NCBI RefSeq assembly: GCF_000325705.1
Contig: NC_019904.1
Span: forward strand, 1,992,001 to 2,056,000
Direction of reading: 5' to 3'
Source of the DNA: Echinicola vietnamensis DSM 17526
GTDB lineage: Bacteria > Bacteroidota > Bacteroidia > Cytophagales > Cyclobacteriaceae
DNA length: 64,000 nt
Positions 19,003 to 28,589 of the stretch are shown piece after piece (position 1 is the stretch's first letter; each line of letters begins with the position of its first letter). The notes under the pieces were generated by a model. It saw only the letters and a program-made list of their open reading frames with translations, did no database searches and had not been told where the DNA came from. Position numbers and translations under genes: made by a program.

Positions 19003-20228
19003 AGCTGTTCGTTTTGACTGATGATTTCGTTAAAAAGTACGCTGATCTCCTCGTTTGGGGCCACACCTTTGCTGCTTTGGTAAAACTGGGAGAAAAGTGT
19101 TCCCATGTCTTTTCCCAAATCCTCTGCGCGAAGGCCACTTCCGTCAGCATTCTGGTCTCCAGTAAGTCTGGGGATCAAATTGACGATGCCGTCATGGGCT
19201 TTCATGATGGTTTTGCGCGTTTCTGCATCGATGGAAGAGGTCGTTTCGTAGATGATTTCTACGAAACAGTAAGGGTTTTCTTGCAGCCAAGCTAAGGTGT
19301 CGGCCAAGTTGGAAAAGGTCTTTTGATATAGCGGCCGCCCTTGTTTTAGTGAGATGGGTTCGTATTGGACGGGGGTGTTAGGTTCCGCTTTCACCAGAAC
19401 CACCTTTTTTTCTTGGTTGGCTTCACTGAAACTGTAGGCCAGTGGCGAGCTGCTGTACACCACAGGACACGGCTGCTTGTCCACCGAGTGGTAGCGGTGG
19501 AGGTGCCCCAGTGCAGCATATTGGATGCTGTCTGGAATCAGGTGCGTGTAAAGTGCCTGGGTGCCGCCCACGTGAAGAATGGGGCGTTCACTCTCCGGTT
19601 CGGCTTCGGGTTTTTCACCTTCTTTCATAAAGAAAAAGTGCCCCATAAAGAGGTTCACTCCTGCATCATCACAGTAATTGTCAGCGATATTTTGCCACTT
19701 TTTGCCCAAAACTTCCCGTAAAGCAGCCTCTTTGTCCTCTTCACCCAAGTACGTTTTTAGCAACACTTCATTGGCATAGGGCGCCAGGATAATGCGCACT
19801 GGAAAAGGGTGTTGCGGCAATTTAAGCTCAACAAACCCTGGGGAAGACTGCGTGATTTCCAGACCGCTGTCCACCTTCCCTGGAGCGAGCACTTGCTCAT
19901 AGCTGCTGTAAAAAAGAATGCCCAACTCCCTGGCCAGCGGATCCGGGGCACTGATGAATTGGGTGCTGTCATGATTGCCGGAAATGGCCACCACAGGCCT
20001 TTTCCCGTCCTTGGAGAGCTTGCGGAGGGTTTTATAGAGCAGTTCGACCGCCTCATGACTGGGATTGAAACTGTCAAAGATGTCTCCTGCCAGCAGTACC
20101 AAATCGACGTCTTCCCGATCGGCCACTTCAATCATTTCTTCCAGTACGAGCTGTTGTTCGGGCAGTCTAGCATATTCTTGTAGGCGTTTGCCTAAATGCC
20201 AATCCGCTGAATGTAAGAGTTTTAACAT
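18999..20228 (-). CDS. sbcD: Exonuclease subunit SbcD
   Basis: The 409-residue calcineurin-like phosphoesterase is the catalytic partner of SbcC. The metal-binding motifs are in order: SADWHLGK (Asp/His), LLAGDIFD, and AISGNHDS. It is the first gene of a two-gene minus-strand operon and overlaps sbcC by four bases. Together they remove hairpins and cruciforms arising at inverted repeats, which are common in this window. Confidence 0.96.
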   Translation of the reverse strand: MLKLLHSADWHLGKRLQEYARLPEQQLVLEEMIEVADREDVDLVLLAGDIFDSFNPSHEAVELLYKTLRKLSKDGKRPVVAISGNHDSTQFISAPDPLARELGILFYSSYEQVLAPGKVDSGLEITQSSPGFVELKLPQHPFPVRIILAPYANEVLLKTYLGEEDKEAALREVLGKKWQNIADNYCDDAGVNLFMGHFFFMKEGEKPEAEPESERPILHVGGTQALYTHLIPDSIQYAALGHLHRYHSVDKQPCPVVYSSSPLAYSFSEANQEKKVVLVKAEPNTPVQYEPISLKQGRPLYQKTFSNLADTLAWLQENPYCFVEIIYETTSSIDAETRKTIMKAHDGIVNLIPRLTGDQNADGSGLRAEDLGKDMGTLFSQFYQSSKGVAPNEEISVLFNEIISQNEQL

Positions 20229-20531
20229 ATTTTAAAAAGCAAGAGCTTTTCTTTTTAATGGAAAATCAGATTAAATTTAGGGGCTTAAAAATTGGTAAAC
20301 AAACCCAATAGCAGTTCTAAGGTATGAAAAGGCCAACATATTCGTTGTCCTGAATATATTGACTTTCATGGCCGTTTTATCAGTCCTAAGCGGAAATGGT
20401 AAAGCATTTATGATGTCAGGAAAGCTTGTCTACCGAAGGGCAAGTGGGCAAGCGTTGGGCTGTGCCGTTCTGCTCGTGTATGATGGTTTATGATACCCAA
20501 TTGAAAATCTGGCATTTAAATTGTTAAGCCG
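20229..20531. other. Divergent intergenic region sbcD / RlpA-like gene
   Basis: The gap holds no recognisable gene or repeat. It must carry the promoters for both flanking genes, but no good TAnnTTTG box with a -33 partner was found. Confidence 0.4.
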
Positions 20532-21077
20532 ATGCTTATGAGAAAAATATTGTTTTTGTCCCTGTTATTGAGTGTGTTAGGGTTCGGGGAGCTGTTGGCA
20601 CAGCCGCCTGTATTGGGAGTGGATTCTACCTTGGTGATAGAAGAGGGGATAGCAAGTTATTACGGGCGTTTTTTTCACAACAGGAAGACGGCCAATGGCG
20701 AGATATTCGACATGGAAGGGATGACGGCAGCACACAAAAACCTGCCTTTCGGCACCATGATTCGGGTGACAAACCTCCGAAATGGCAAAGATATCATTGT
20801 GAAAGTCAATGACCGTCTTCCCCAGAATTCCAAACGCACCATCGATTTGGCAAAAGGTGCTGCCCGAAAGCTCGGCATGATCCAGATGGGATTGGCACCT
20901 GTCACCATCAGCGTCCTAAAACCTCAAGGGATGGCCCGGCTTATGGATTACTACGAAGATGATGTGCCGGGCAGCCTACGGCTAAGGTTGTACTTTGAGC
21001 CCATAGCGGTGGAGAAAGACACCACCGTGATTTTTGCTTGGCCAGACTGGGCAGCGGATTTCGATAGCGGCGGCTGA
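20532..21077 (+). CDS. RlpA-like double-psi beta-barrel protein
   Basis: The 181-residue protein has an N-terminal signal peptide (ending near residue 24, LLAQ). The central double-psi beta-barrel carries EEGIASYYGRFFHNRKTANGE, AAHKNLPFGT and VNDRLP, the last including the conserved Asp. RlpA proteins act on or bind septal peptidoglycan; some are lytic transglycosylases on denuded strands. No SPOR domain is present: the barrel is followed only by a 60 or so residue tail. Activity is therefore uncertain. It is a stand-alone gene followed by a repeat. Confidence 0.86.
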   Translation: MLMRKILFLSLLLSVLGFGELLAQPPVLGVDSTLVIEEGIASYYGRFFHNRKTANGEIFDMEGMTAAHKNLPFGTMIRVTNLRNGKDIIVKVNDRLPQNSKRTIDLAKGAARKLGMIQMGLAPVTISVLKPQGMARLMDYYEDDVPGSLRLRLYFEPIAVEKDTTVIFAWPDWAADFDSGG

Positions 21078-21452
21078 ATATATTTTTACCTTTTCCCCTT
21101 GAGGGGGAGAATTACGTTGCTGTCTGAGGTAAATCACATCATTAAAACAGTTCAACTTTTATTTACGCCCCTAGTCCCCTCAATGCTATTAAGTTAATGG
21201 AAATTTATGTGGTGTCAGTCCGAGCGCTTGCCTGACCGGCAGGCAGGGAGTCGAGGCCCGGCATTACCCTTCGACTTTAGTTTATCCTGAGCTTGTCGAA
21301 GGGCTCAGGGTGACAAGCGAGTTGTATTTACCCTAACTTAAGAGCATTGAGCCCCCTATAAGGAGGAATTGTTACTTGACTAAGGGAGTTTCTTGTCGAT
21401 ATGGCGACTCCACTTTCTAACCTTCCAACCTTAAAACCTTCCAACCCTCCCC
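21078..21452. repeat. Intergenic region with TTCGAC...GTCGAA dispersed repeat
   Basis: No gene is present. At 21229-21320 there is a small TGCCTG/CAGGCA hairpin followed by TTCGACTTTAGTTTATCCTG and GTCGAA. The element recurs, partly rearranged, at 40930-41052, and has the look of a REP-like family. Short CCTTCCAACCTTAAAACC repeats lie at 21419-21448. Confidence 0.75.
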
Positions 21453-22367
21453 CTACATCACATATTCGTCATTGATAGGGCTGACGGGGTCGGGGATGTG
21501 TTCTTCGTGGATCATTTCGAGCAAGTTGATTTCGATGGTACGGGTGATCTGATCGAGGGGGATACCTGTCGGGATGGGCTCAAATGGATTCAAAATGGCC
21601 TGTCCAATAAAATGGATGGTGTGAAAGACATAGCCGATGATGGTACCAAAGGCAATGGCCCTCCATTCTACCGTAGGAGCCACCGCAAGGGTAAAAGCAA
21701 TATTAAATAGCCAAATAAAAGCTTTGGTATAGTAGTTATAGGAAGTCGGAAAAACGGTGTTCTTGATCCGTTCGGACTTGCCCATCTCATCACAGAAACG
21801 GGTGATTTCCCTGTTAAGCTCCAAAAATTCGAAACCATCGATAAGTTTTTCCTTTCGCCAGGTTTTCAGTTCCGTCGTTTGCAGGCTGAGGATGGCATTG
21901 TGTTTATTGCTTTCATTTTCTATGATATCCAGGTCGCTTTGAATGAGGTATTTCTTATACTCATGCTCATCGGTACCACGGAGATTTTCCTTTAGGGCGT
22001 ACAGAAAGGCAATATGGCGTTTGATGGCATATTCTTTCATCAGCTGCAGGTGCTGGTCTTTGATGTGTTCAGAAGCAACGGGGAATTGCAGGACATGACG
22101 GGCCCAAGTGCGGGAACTATTGACCAATGTACCCCAGATTTTACGGGCTTCCCACCAGCGGTCATAGGCTTGGTTGTTATTAAAACCGATAAAAAAGGCC
22201 AGCGCAGTACCCAGGATGGTGGGAATGATCGCAGGCATTTCGAAATGATACTGGACAAAATACCTATAGAAAAAATAAGCCATCGAGCAGGTCAGGGCAA
22301 CCAATATCGTGTTTTTCCACGTACCCCTGACAATGCGGCTCAACCGGATATCATGTGTAATGATCAT
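21453..22367 (-). CDS. Bestrophin-like channel protein (UPF0187/YneE family)
   Basis: ATG 22367 (MIITHDIRLSRIVRGTW) is preferred; the frame is open up to a TTG at 22397. The 304-residue protein shows the bestrophin pattern: a first membrane segment about 20-40, a second with ALAFFIGFNNNQAYDRWWEARK, then a long helical region and further membrane segments near 210-250 (NIAFTLAVAPTVEW...GYVFHTIHFIGQAILNPFE). Bacterial members form pentameric cation or anion channels in the inner membrane. It is a single gene without neighbours in the same direction. Confidence 0.88.
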   Translation of the reverse strand: MIITHDIRLSRIVRGTWKNTILVALTCSMAYFFYRYFVQYHFEMPAIIPTILGTALAFFIGFNNNQAYDRWWEARKIWGTLVNSSRTWARHVLQFPVASEHIKDQHLQLMKEYAIKRHIAFLYALKENLRGTDEHEYKKYLIQSDLDIIENESNKHNAILSLQTTELKTWRKEKLIDGFEFLELNREITRFCDEMGKSERIKNTVFPTSYNYYTKAFIWLFNIAFTLAVAPTVEWRAIAFGTIIGYVFHTIHFIGQAILNPFEPIPTGIPLDQITRTIEINLLEMIHEEHIPDPVSPINDEYVM

Positions 22368-22581
22368 GGAGGGAGTCTTTTTTGGTAATGTAAACAATTT
22401 ACGAAAAAATAGGCGGAAAGAAACCTACCAATGTTTGCATTTAGTAAATGCAAAGAGCTGATTTAACATCATCTAAGATTTCAACGTTCACGAGTTATAT
22501 CGGTACACTTTCCCTTTTATATTGATATTTTGTTTAGGCTATCGGTGTAAATCAATTCTTTAACCAAAAAACAATGTTGAC

Positions 22582-22788
22582 ATGAAAAAGAAAAGAATGT
22601 TACCAAAAGTAGTGATGGCTGCCAGTGTGGCTGTTATGGGCGTGGGAGTATTCCAGTCTTTTGATGCGGAGGCTCAGACCACTGGAGGAGGAGTATGTTG
22701 TCAAACGAAGGATAAGACATGCTATCATCCTGACAATATATACTTCGCCGATTCCATTTGGAAGAGTGGAGCGAGTACCTGTAGTTAA
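22582..22788 (+). CDS. NVEALA-like exported Cys-rich peptide
   Basis: The 68-residue peptide has a lysine-rich start (MKKKRM), a hydrophobic segment and the FQSFDAEAQ stretch, resembling the NVEALA class of Bacteroidota peptides. The mature part has four Cys (GVCCQTKDKTC ... STC), which could form disulphides outside the cytoplasm. Such peptides are often encoded next to 6-bladed-propeller lipoproteins, as here. Function is unknown. A strong terminator directly follows, so it should be made in excess over the downstream protein. Confidence 0.75.
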   Translation: MKKKRMLPKVVMAASVAVMGVGVFQSFDAEAQTTGGGVCCQTKDKTCYHPDNIYFADSIWKSGASTCS

Positions 22789-22799
22789 TTTGAATGCTT

Positions 22800-22839
22800 G
22801 CCCGACCAGAAAGTACTTTTGTTCTGGTCGGGCTTTTTT
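22800..22839 (+). terminator. Intrinsic terminator / attenuator between peptide and propeller genes
   Basis: GCCCGACCAGAA (22800-22811) pairs perfectly over 12 bp with TTCTGGTCGGGC (22822-22833), followed by six T. It begins 12 bp after the peptide stop and ends 13 bp before the propeller ATG. No separate promoter is evident in that gap. Confidence 0.85.
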
Positions 22840-22851
22840 AAACAAAAAATA

Positions 22852-23913
22852 ATGAGAAAATTAAGTTTATTGATGTGTCTTTTGCTTCTTTTTTCTTGCA
22901 CGCAAGAGAAAGAAGAAGTATTCCCTAACTATGAAGTCAAGGTTTTTATGAGGGATGATATTCCAAATACAAAGTTCCTGAAAGGAGAAAAACTTGATTT
23001 TGGGGAATTCTTGGAGCCTCGGTACATTATGGTAAATGAGGACTATATCTTAGTTTGCGAAAACGGCTTGAACGATATTTTCTATGTATATGACAAAGAA
23101 GCACTAACCTATGTGAAGAGCATGGGGAAAGATGGCTTTGGTCCTGGAGAGATATCCAGAAGTAATTTTTTGCACAAGGGGCTGAGCAAGGGGGATTTTT
23201 GGGTGTATGATAATGAAGGAAGAACCTTTAATAAATTTAATCTCTACAATGACACTAATAAACTCGCCGTAAACCAGATAAAGCAAACGGACGCCTTGTC
23301 ATCAGTAACGAATTTCGTCCCCATCACAGACTCGACCTTTATGGCGATGGCGATGGATAGCGAACATAAATTTTTGGAATATAACTGGAATGGGGGTTTA
23401 ATAAACACTTATGGTAAGTGGGAGCATATGTCTGAGGAAAGCTTCTCTTCATTTATTCTGTTTGTGGTAAACCAAGGAAAGCTAATTGGATCTGCGGATA
23501 GAATTTTTTTTGGAATCTGTGGAGTTCAGAGAGACTATATAGATATCCTAAATCGTGAAACGGGTAAGGTTTTGTCCATAAGAGGGCCAGAAAATATAGA
23601 TCCAGAATTTGAAATAAGCAATAGTAGAGGATTTGATTATCCGTTAATAGAATCAGATAAAATCTATTATAGAGGCTTGTTTTTTGGAAAATCCTCAATC
23701 TTTGCATTGTATTGTGGATTTACCGATAAGGAGAGCATAGAGAAGCAGGAATCGAGGATATTTGAGTTTGATTACAGGGGAAACATACTCAATCAATATT
23801 TCCTGGATAATTCGATCCTATCGTTTACCGTGGATGAGGAGGAGAAGAAGTTTTATTGCGTGAGCTTCCACGAAGAAGACCCTAATGTAGTACTATTTTC
23901 ATATGACGAATAA
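22852..23913 (+). CDS. 6-bladed beta-propeller lipoprotein
   Basis: ATG 22852 gives a lipoprotein signal (MRKLSLLMCLLLLFSC). The frame is open from a TTG at 22798, but that codon lies before the terminator stem. The 353-residue protein has repeated strand patterns (YILVCENGLNDIFYVYD, GDFWVYDNEGRTFNKFN) like the Bacteroidota 6-bladed propeller (TolB-like/DUF5128) lipoproteins. A ligand is not known. Its partner is presumably the exported Cys-rich peptide encoded immediately upstream. The base composition is AT-rich (18 G+C in 23641-23700). Confidence 0.78.
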   Translation: MRKLSLLMCLLLLFSCTQEKEEVFPNYEVKVFMRDDIPNTKFLKGEKLDFGEFLEPRYIMVNEDYILVCENGLNDIFYVYDKEALTYVKSMGKDGFGPGEISRSNFLHKGLSKGDFWVYDNEGRTFNKFNLYNDTNKLAVNQIKQTDALSSVTNFVPITDSTFMAMAMDSEHKFLEYNWNGGLINTYGKWEHMSEESFSSFILFVVNQGKLIGSADRIFFGICGVQRDYIDILNRETGKVLSIRGPENIDPEFEISNSRGFDYPLIESDKIYYRGLFFGKSSIFALYCGFTDKESIEKQESRIFEFDYRGNILNQYFLDNSILSFTVDEEEKKFYCVSFHEEDPNVVLFSYDE

Positions 23914-24005
23914 TATTGGATTGATACCTGTGTGATGTTAATTATAAAAATCAAGTCAATAAAATATCGCTTGACCCCTTAAAAGGCGCCACACTCCCTT
24001 TGCTT

Positions 24006-24029
24006 TTAATTAAATATTTAGTTAATTAA
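24006..24029. promoter_or_regulatory. Candidate operator before the RND operon
   Basis: Two TTAATTAA blocks (24006-24013 and 24022-24029), each palindromic, are separated by 8 bp and lie 27 bp before the adaptor start. The geometry suits a dimeric repressor. No regulator gene is adjacent. Confidence 0.4.
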
Positions 24030-24056
24030 GGAGGTCAATATTTTATTATCTTTTCC

Positions 24057-25130
24057 ATGAAGTCAAACAGCCTGTTTTTATTGCTGGTTTTCCCGTTTCT
24101 TTTTTCCTGTGAAAACAGTACGGAGCAGCAAGAGGAAATCCCCCTCGAATCCATGCGCAATGAAGTCTCTGCCACCAAGGTGACGGTGGCCAAGGCGGAG
24201 CAGCGTTCCTTCGACTACCTGATCAATGCCTCCGGCAAGGTAGAGGCAGGTCAGGAGGTAATGGTGGTCATCGAGCGACAGGGCTACCTCAAAGAGCTGA
24301 GCGTCCAAGAAGGCCAGTATGTGGAGGCCGGGGCGGTCATCGCCCGTCTGGACAATACCGACAATGTCTTCCGCAAGGAAAAGGCGCTGGTGCAGCTGAA
24401 AAACGCACAGGCTTCCTATAACAGCGAAAAACTGGGCTTTGGATCCATCCTGGAGGGAGAAGACCAGGAGCAAGTGCTCCAGCTGGACGAGCAGTTGAAG
24501 GCCAGCAGTGGCCTGCTGTCCGCGGAGATCGAGCTGAAGGAGGCCGAGCTGGAACTGGCCAAGGCCACGATCAAGGCCCCCGTCTCGGGCAAGGTGGCCG
24601 ACCTGCAGGTGAAACCCGGTAGCCTCGTCAATGCCGGCGATGAACTCTGTGAGGTGCTCAATACCCACACCCTGCTGCTCAACGTGAAAGTCCTCGAATC
24701 CGACATTCCCTTTATCTCCCTCGGCCAGACAGCGGAGGTCTATCCCGTTTCTGCCGGTACGGGCACACTGTCCGGCAAGGTGGGCAGCATCAACCCCAAG
24801 GTGGACGAAAACGGCCTGGTGGAAGTGGGCATCAAACTGACGGGTGCCCAGAAACTGCTCCCCGGCATGAACGCCCGGGCGGTGATCCGCGCCCCGCAGT
24901 CGGACAATGTGGTGGTGCCCAAGCAGGCGCTGGTCTATCGCTCCGGCCGGCCGGTGGTTTTTACGGTCAACGGCAAAGAAGCCAAGTGGAACTACGTGGA
25001 GGTGGGCAAGGACAACGGCCGTGAGATCGAAATCCTGGACGGCATCAAGGACGGGGAAACCGTCATCACCAGCAACAACCTGCAGCTGGGCCACCAGGCG
25101 CAAATCCAAATCGCAAAAGAAAACGAATAG
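24057..25130 (+). CDS. RND efflux periplasmic adaptor (MFP) lipoprotein
   Basis: The 357-residue membrane-fusion protein has a lipoprotein signal with lipobox LFSC. It contains a split biotinyl-lipoyl domain (GQEVMVVIERQGYLKELSVQ ... IKAPVSGKVADLQVKPGS), a short coiled hairpin between, then beta-barrel and membrane-proximal domains. It links an inner-membrane RND pump to an outer-membrane channel. It is first in an operon: the next gene starts two bases after its stop. G+C is high here (42 of 60 in 24541-24600), very unlike the gene before. Confidence 0.93.
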   Translation: MKSNSLFLLLVFPFLFSCENSTEQQEEIPLESMRNEVSATKVTVAKAEQRSFDYLINASGKVEAGQEVMVVIERQGYLKELSVQEGQYVEAGAVIARLDNTDNVFRKEKALVQLKNAQASYNSEKLGFGSILEGEDQEQVLQLDEQLKASSGLLSAEIELKEAELELAKATIKAPVSGKVADLQVKPGSLVNAGDELCEVLNTHTLLLNVKVLESDIPFISLGQTAEVYPVSAGTGTLSGKVGSINPKVDENGLVEVGIKLTGAQKLLPGMNARAVIRAPQSDNVVVPKQALVYRSGRPVVFTVNGKEAKWNYVEVGKDNGREIEILDGIKDGETVITSNNLQLGHQAQIQIAKENE

Positions 25131-25132
25131 CC

Positions 25133-28100
25133 ATGGTCAGATTTTTATTGGCAAGACCGATTGCGGTGACCATGGTCTTTATGGCCCTGATGGTGTTCAG
25201 CGTGATCGCCTTCACGAAGCTTCCCGTATCGCTGCTGCCGCCCATCGATGTGCCGCAGATCGTGGTCAAGGTGAACTACCCCAATGCCTCGCCCGAGGCG
25301 ATCGAGCAGAACGTGCTGCGCCCCGTGCGGGAAAGCCTGATCACGCTGAACGGCCTGGAGGACATGCAGAGCAAGGCTGGCAGCGAAACGGGCACGGTAC
25401 GGCTGCAGTTTGCCTACGGTACTTCCATGGAGCTGGCCTATATCGAGGTGAACGAAAAGATCGATCGATTGACCAACAGCCTTCCCGAAGAACTTTCCCG
25501 CCCCCAGGTCATCCGCATCAATACCAATGACATTCCCATGGTCCACATCCAAGTGGTGCCCAAGGAAGGAACGGACTACGCCGAGGTGACCAAGCTGGCC
25601 GAAAATGTCCTCAAAAAGCGCATTGAACAACTGGAAGGGATTTCCCTGGTGGACATCAACGGCAAGCAGGAACGGGTGATCACCGTGCGCCCGGACAAGG
25701 CCGTGCTGGCAGGGCTGGGCCTGAGCGAGCAGGATGTGCTCAATGCCATCACGGCGGGCAACCGGGAGCTTCCCGGCATCAGTGTCAAGGACGGGCAGTA
25801 CCGCTACTTCCTGCGGCTGGCGACACGTGTGGACACGCCCGAGGACATCGAAGACCTTCCGGTCAGTGGTCCCGGGGGAATGGCCGTGCCGTTGGGCAAA
25901 GTGGCCGACGTGCAATACCGCATGGGCGAGACCATGGGCTACCACCTCTATGGAAAACAGGAGGGATTGGTGATCACGGTCCACAAGCAGGCCGCGGCCA
26001 AGATGAACGAACTCATGGAAAAGGTCCGGGCGTCCGTGGGCCATTTCAAGCAGGACTACCCACAGGTGGACTTTGCCATGACCCAGGACCAGAGCACCCT
26101 GCTCAATGCAGGGATCAGCAACCTGCAGACCAGCCTACTCTTTGGGGGGATCTTTGCCTTCGGGGTGCTGTTCATCTTCATGGGCAACTACCGCATGCCG
26201 GTGATCATTGGCCTGAGCCTGCCGGCTTCCCTGGTGATCAGCTTCTTGGTCTTTCAGGCAGCGGGCATTTCCATCAACGTCATCTCCCTGAGCGGATTGG
26301 CCCTTGGGCTGGGCATGCTTATCGACAATGCCATCATCGTGCTGGACAATATTACCCGCAAGCGCCAAGAGGGGCTGCCGCTGTTCGAGGCCTGTGTGCA
26401 GGGGGTAAACGAGGTGATGTCCGCACTGATCAGTTCGGTGCTGACCACCTTGGCGGTCTTTGTGCCGCTGGTATTTCTGAGCGGGATTTCCGGCGCCCTG
26501 TTCCTGGACCAGGCGGTCTCGGTGGCGGCGATCCTGTTCGTGTCGCTGGTGGTGGCCTTTGTGCTGCTGCCATTGCTGTACCGGGTATTCTTTGCCCGTA
26601 AAGCCTGGGAAGGCAACCGCGAGGACAGCCCGTTTTTCAGGAAGATCATAAAGCTGTACAAAGAGGGCTACCAAATGGTCATGGCCAATAGGAAGTGGAG
26701 TTTGGCGTTGCTCTTTGCGCTGATCCCGGTGTTTTTGTTGGTGGGTACCGTTTTGCCCACGGAAGGCCTTCCGCCCATTGCCAAAAAAGATGCCGTGCTG
26801 GAGGTGGACTGGAACGAGCCCATCGGCGTGAAGGAAAACCGTGACCGCGTAAAGGGCATCATGGCCAACTTGGAAGGGGATTTTGAACAGGCAGAAGCGG
26901 ATGTGGGCGTGCGGCAGTTTTTGCTCTTTGACAGGGAGAATTCCGTGCAACAGGCGACGGTGTACCTGGATTTCAAGGACGAGCCGTCCAAGGAGCAACT
27001 GACGGCACGGCTGGAAAGGATGATGGAACGGGACTTTCCCCGAGCGACAGTGGAGGTCAGCGATGCCCCGAACGCCTTTGACCAGTTGTTTGCCTCTGAC
27101 ATTCCCCATTACGAAATGCGCTGGAAGGAACTGGAAAGCAAGCGGCCGGTCCCTGCTGCCGAGATGACTCCTTGGCTGGAAGAGCTGCCCGTTGCCAACT
27201 GGAAGAAGGGCCCCGGGCTGCAGGAGGAATCGGCGGTGCTGTTCCGTATCGACCTGGAAAGATTGGCCCTCTACGGGATCGATATCGACGTGTTGATTGC
27301 GGAGATCGAAAGGCTCTTTGGCCGCTATACCATCGATGAGATCAAGCGTTTCAGTGAAGTGACGCCGATCCGGCTGGAGGGCAGCACGTCAGACTTTAGG
27401 ACCATCCTCCGCAGCAATTACCTGGAAGGAACGGAAGGGCAGCGTTATGCCCTTGACAATTTTATCAGGGTCAGTTATGAAGACCATTACAAATATGTCA
27501 CGGCGGACAAGACGGGAATCTATCAATCGGTCAGCCTGACGGGCGCCCATCCGGAGCAGCAGGAAAGCAAGTTGAGGGACTGGGGCCGGGAGAGGAATTT
27601 CAGTGTGTCCTTTACGGGACAATATTTCAGGGACCGGGAAAATATCCGTCAACTGATGGGGATATTGGGTGTATCGGTGCTGTTGCTGTACTTTATCCTG
27701 GCCGCACAGTTTGAGAGTTTTGTACAGCCGCTGATCGTGATCTTTACCCTGCCGTTGGGCATTGGCGGGGCGCTGCTGATGCTCTGGCTGACGGGTACCT
27801 CGCTGAACGTGATGTCCGCCATTGGCCTGGTGGTCATGTTGGGCATCATGGTCAATGACGCCATTCTCAAGATCGATACCGTCAACCGCCTGCGGGAGCG
27901 CTATGCCTCGGAACATCCCGGGGGGACAAGCAGGGAAATACTGGATCGGGCATTGTTCCGGGCCGGGGAAATCCGGTTGAAGCCCATCCTGATGACTTCG
28001 ATCACGACCATCCTGGCGCTGCTGCCGGTAGTGTTCAGCTCGGGACTTGGAGCGGACCTGCAGCGGCCCTTGGTCTTCAGCGTCATCGGTGGCCTCACCA

Positions 28101-28180
28101 TCGGCACGCTGACGGCATTGTATTTCGTGCCGCTGGCGTATTGGGCGCTGAGTAGGGAGAAAGTATCAAGATTAGAGTAA
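25133..28180 (+). CDS. RND efflux transporter, HAE1-like
   Basis: The 1015-residue pump has the standard RND plan: TM1, a large periplasmic porter loop, TM2-7, a second loop and TM8-12. The TM4 motif reads GLGMLIDNAIIVLDN, with Asp-Asn in place of the Asp-Asp of AcrB; this variant is common in other HAE-type pumps. The C-terminal TM11-12 has MSAIGLVVMLGIMVNDAILK. It exports drugs or lipophilic compounds using the proton gradient, with the adaptor upstream. No TolC-type gene is in the window. The C-terminus runs into repeat DNA (…REKVSRLE). Confidence 0.94.
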   Translation: MVRFLLARPIAVTMVFMALMVFSVIAFTKLPVSLLPPIDVPQIVVKVNYPNASPEAIEQNVLRPVRESLITLNGLEDMQSKAGSETGTVRLQFAYGTSMELAYIEVNEKIDRLTNSLPEELSRPQVIRINTNDIPMVHIQVVPKEGTDYAEVTKLAENVLKKRIEQLEGISLVDINGKQERVITVRPDKAVLAGLGLSEQDVLNAITAGNRELPGISVKDGQYRYFLRLATRVDTPEDIEDLPVSGPGGMAVPLGKVADVQYRMGETMGYHLYGKQEGLVITVHKQAAAKMNELMEKVRASVGHFKQDYPQVDFAMTQDQSTLLNAGISNLQTSLLFGGIFAFGVLFIFMGNYRMPVIIGLSLPASLVISFLVFQAAGISINVISLSGLALGLGMLIDNAIIVLDNITRKRQEGLPLFEACVQGVNEVMSALISSVLTTLAVFVPLVFLSGISGALFLDQAVSVAAILFVSLVVAFVLLPLLYRVFFARKAWEGNREDSPFFRKIIKLYKEGYQMVMANRKWSLALLFALIPVFLLVGTVLPTEGLPPIAKKDAVLEVDWNEPIGVKENRDRVKGIMANLEGDFEQAEADVGVRQFLLFDRENSVQQATVYLDFKDEPSKEQLTARLERMMERDFPRATVEVSDAPNAFDQLFASDIPHYEMRWKELESKRPVPAAEMTPWLEELPVANWKKGPGLQEESAVLFRIDLERLALYGIDIDVLIAEIERLFGRYTIDEIKRFSEVTPIRLEGSTSDFRTILRSNYLEGTEGQRYALDNFIRVSYEDHYKYVTADKTGIYQSVSLTGAHPEQQESKLRDWGRERNFSVSFTGQYFRDRENIRQLMGILGVSVLLLYFILAAQFESFVQPLIVIFTLPLGIGGALLMLWLTGTSLNVMSAIGLVVMLGIMVNDAILKIDTVNRLRERYASEHPGGTSREILDRALFRAGEIRLKPILMTSITTILALLPVVFSSGLGADLQRPLVFSVIGGLTIGTLTALYFVPLAYWALSREKVSRLE

Positions 28181-28589
28181 AGAGTCAAGAGGAAAGAACA
28201 AAGATTGATTGGAGAAGAGAGAATGCGAAAAGTTCCTCTTTTAGGGGGATTGAGAGAGTGAAAAAATATCAAGCATCAAGTAGTGAGATACGAGTATTGA
28301 CATTGTTCCTCCCCTTGTAGGGGAGGTTTGGAGGGGTTAATTGTATGGCGACGAACAGCGAATTTTGATGATGGATAAAAATCAGCCCACTCCCTGCTCT
28401 TATCTCACTACTAAAGCCTAACAGATGACAAAGTATCAAGTAGCAAAATATTAGTATAAAGATTAATCGAGCAGTTTATAAGAAGAAAGAGCATAGATTG
28501 AGTCTGGAGACTCAACTCTTGCAGTCCCACGTCAGAGACGTGGGACAACGGAGTCTTGATTCTTTCATCTTGGTTCTTTTATCTAAAAA
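28181..28589. repeat. Repeat-rich spacer inside the RND cluster
   Basis: The 409-bp gap separates the two pump genes. It holds a C-run/G-run hairpin near 28228-28250 and CCTCCCCTT/AGGGGAGG at 28310-28328 in the same order as the 2025-2150 block, plus a perfect hairpin GTCCCACGTC-AGA-GACGTGGGAC at 28524-28546. No gene or clear promoter is seen. Confidence 0.7.

Noticed and set aside
20370..20495. Short ORF between sbcD and the RlpA-like gene
   Set aside because: It has about 40 codons, no signal peptide, no promoter and no recognisable product.
24028..24034. AAGGAGG as a Shine-Dalgarno site for the adaptor gene
   Set aside because: It is 22 bases from the ATG, too far to act as a ribosome-binding site.
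24078..25109. 343-codon ORF on the minus strand of the adaptor gene
   Set aside because: It is an antisense shadow of a GC-rich gene; the sense frame has a clear family match and the antisense product (His/Leu-rich) has none.
25145..26044. 299-codon antisense ORF in the first RND pump
   Set aside because: It has the same cause: high third-position G+C keeps the opposite frame open.
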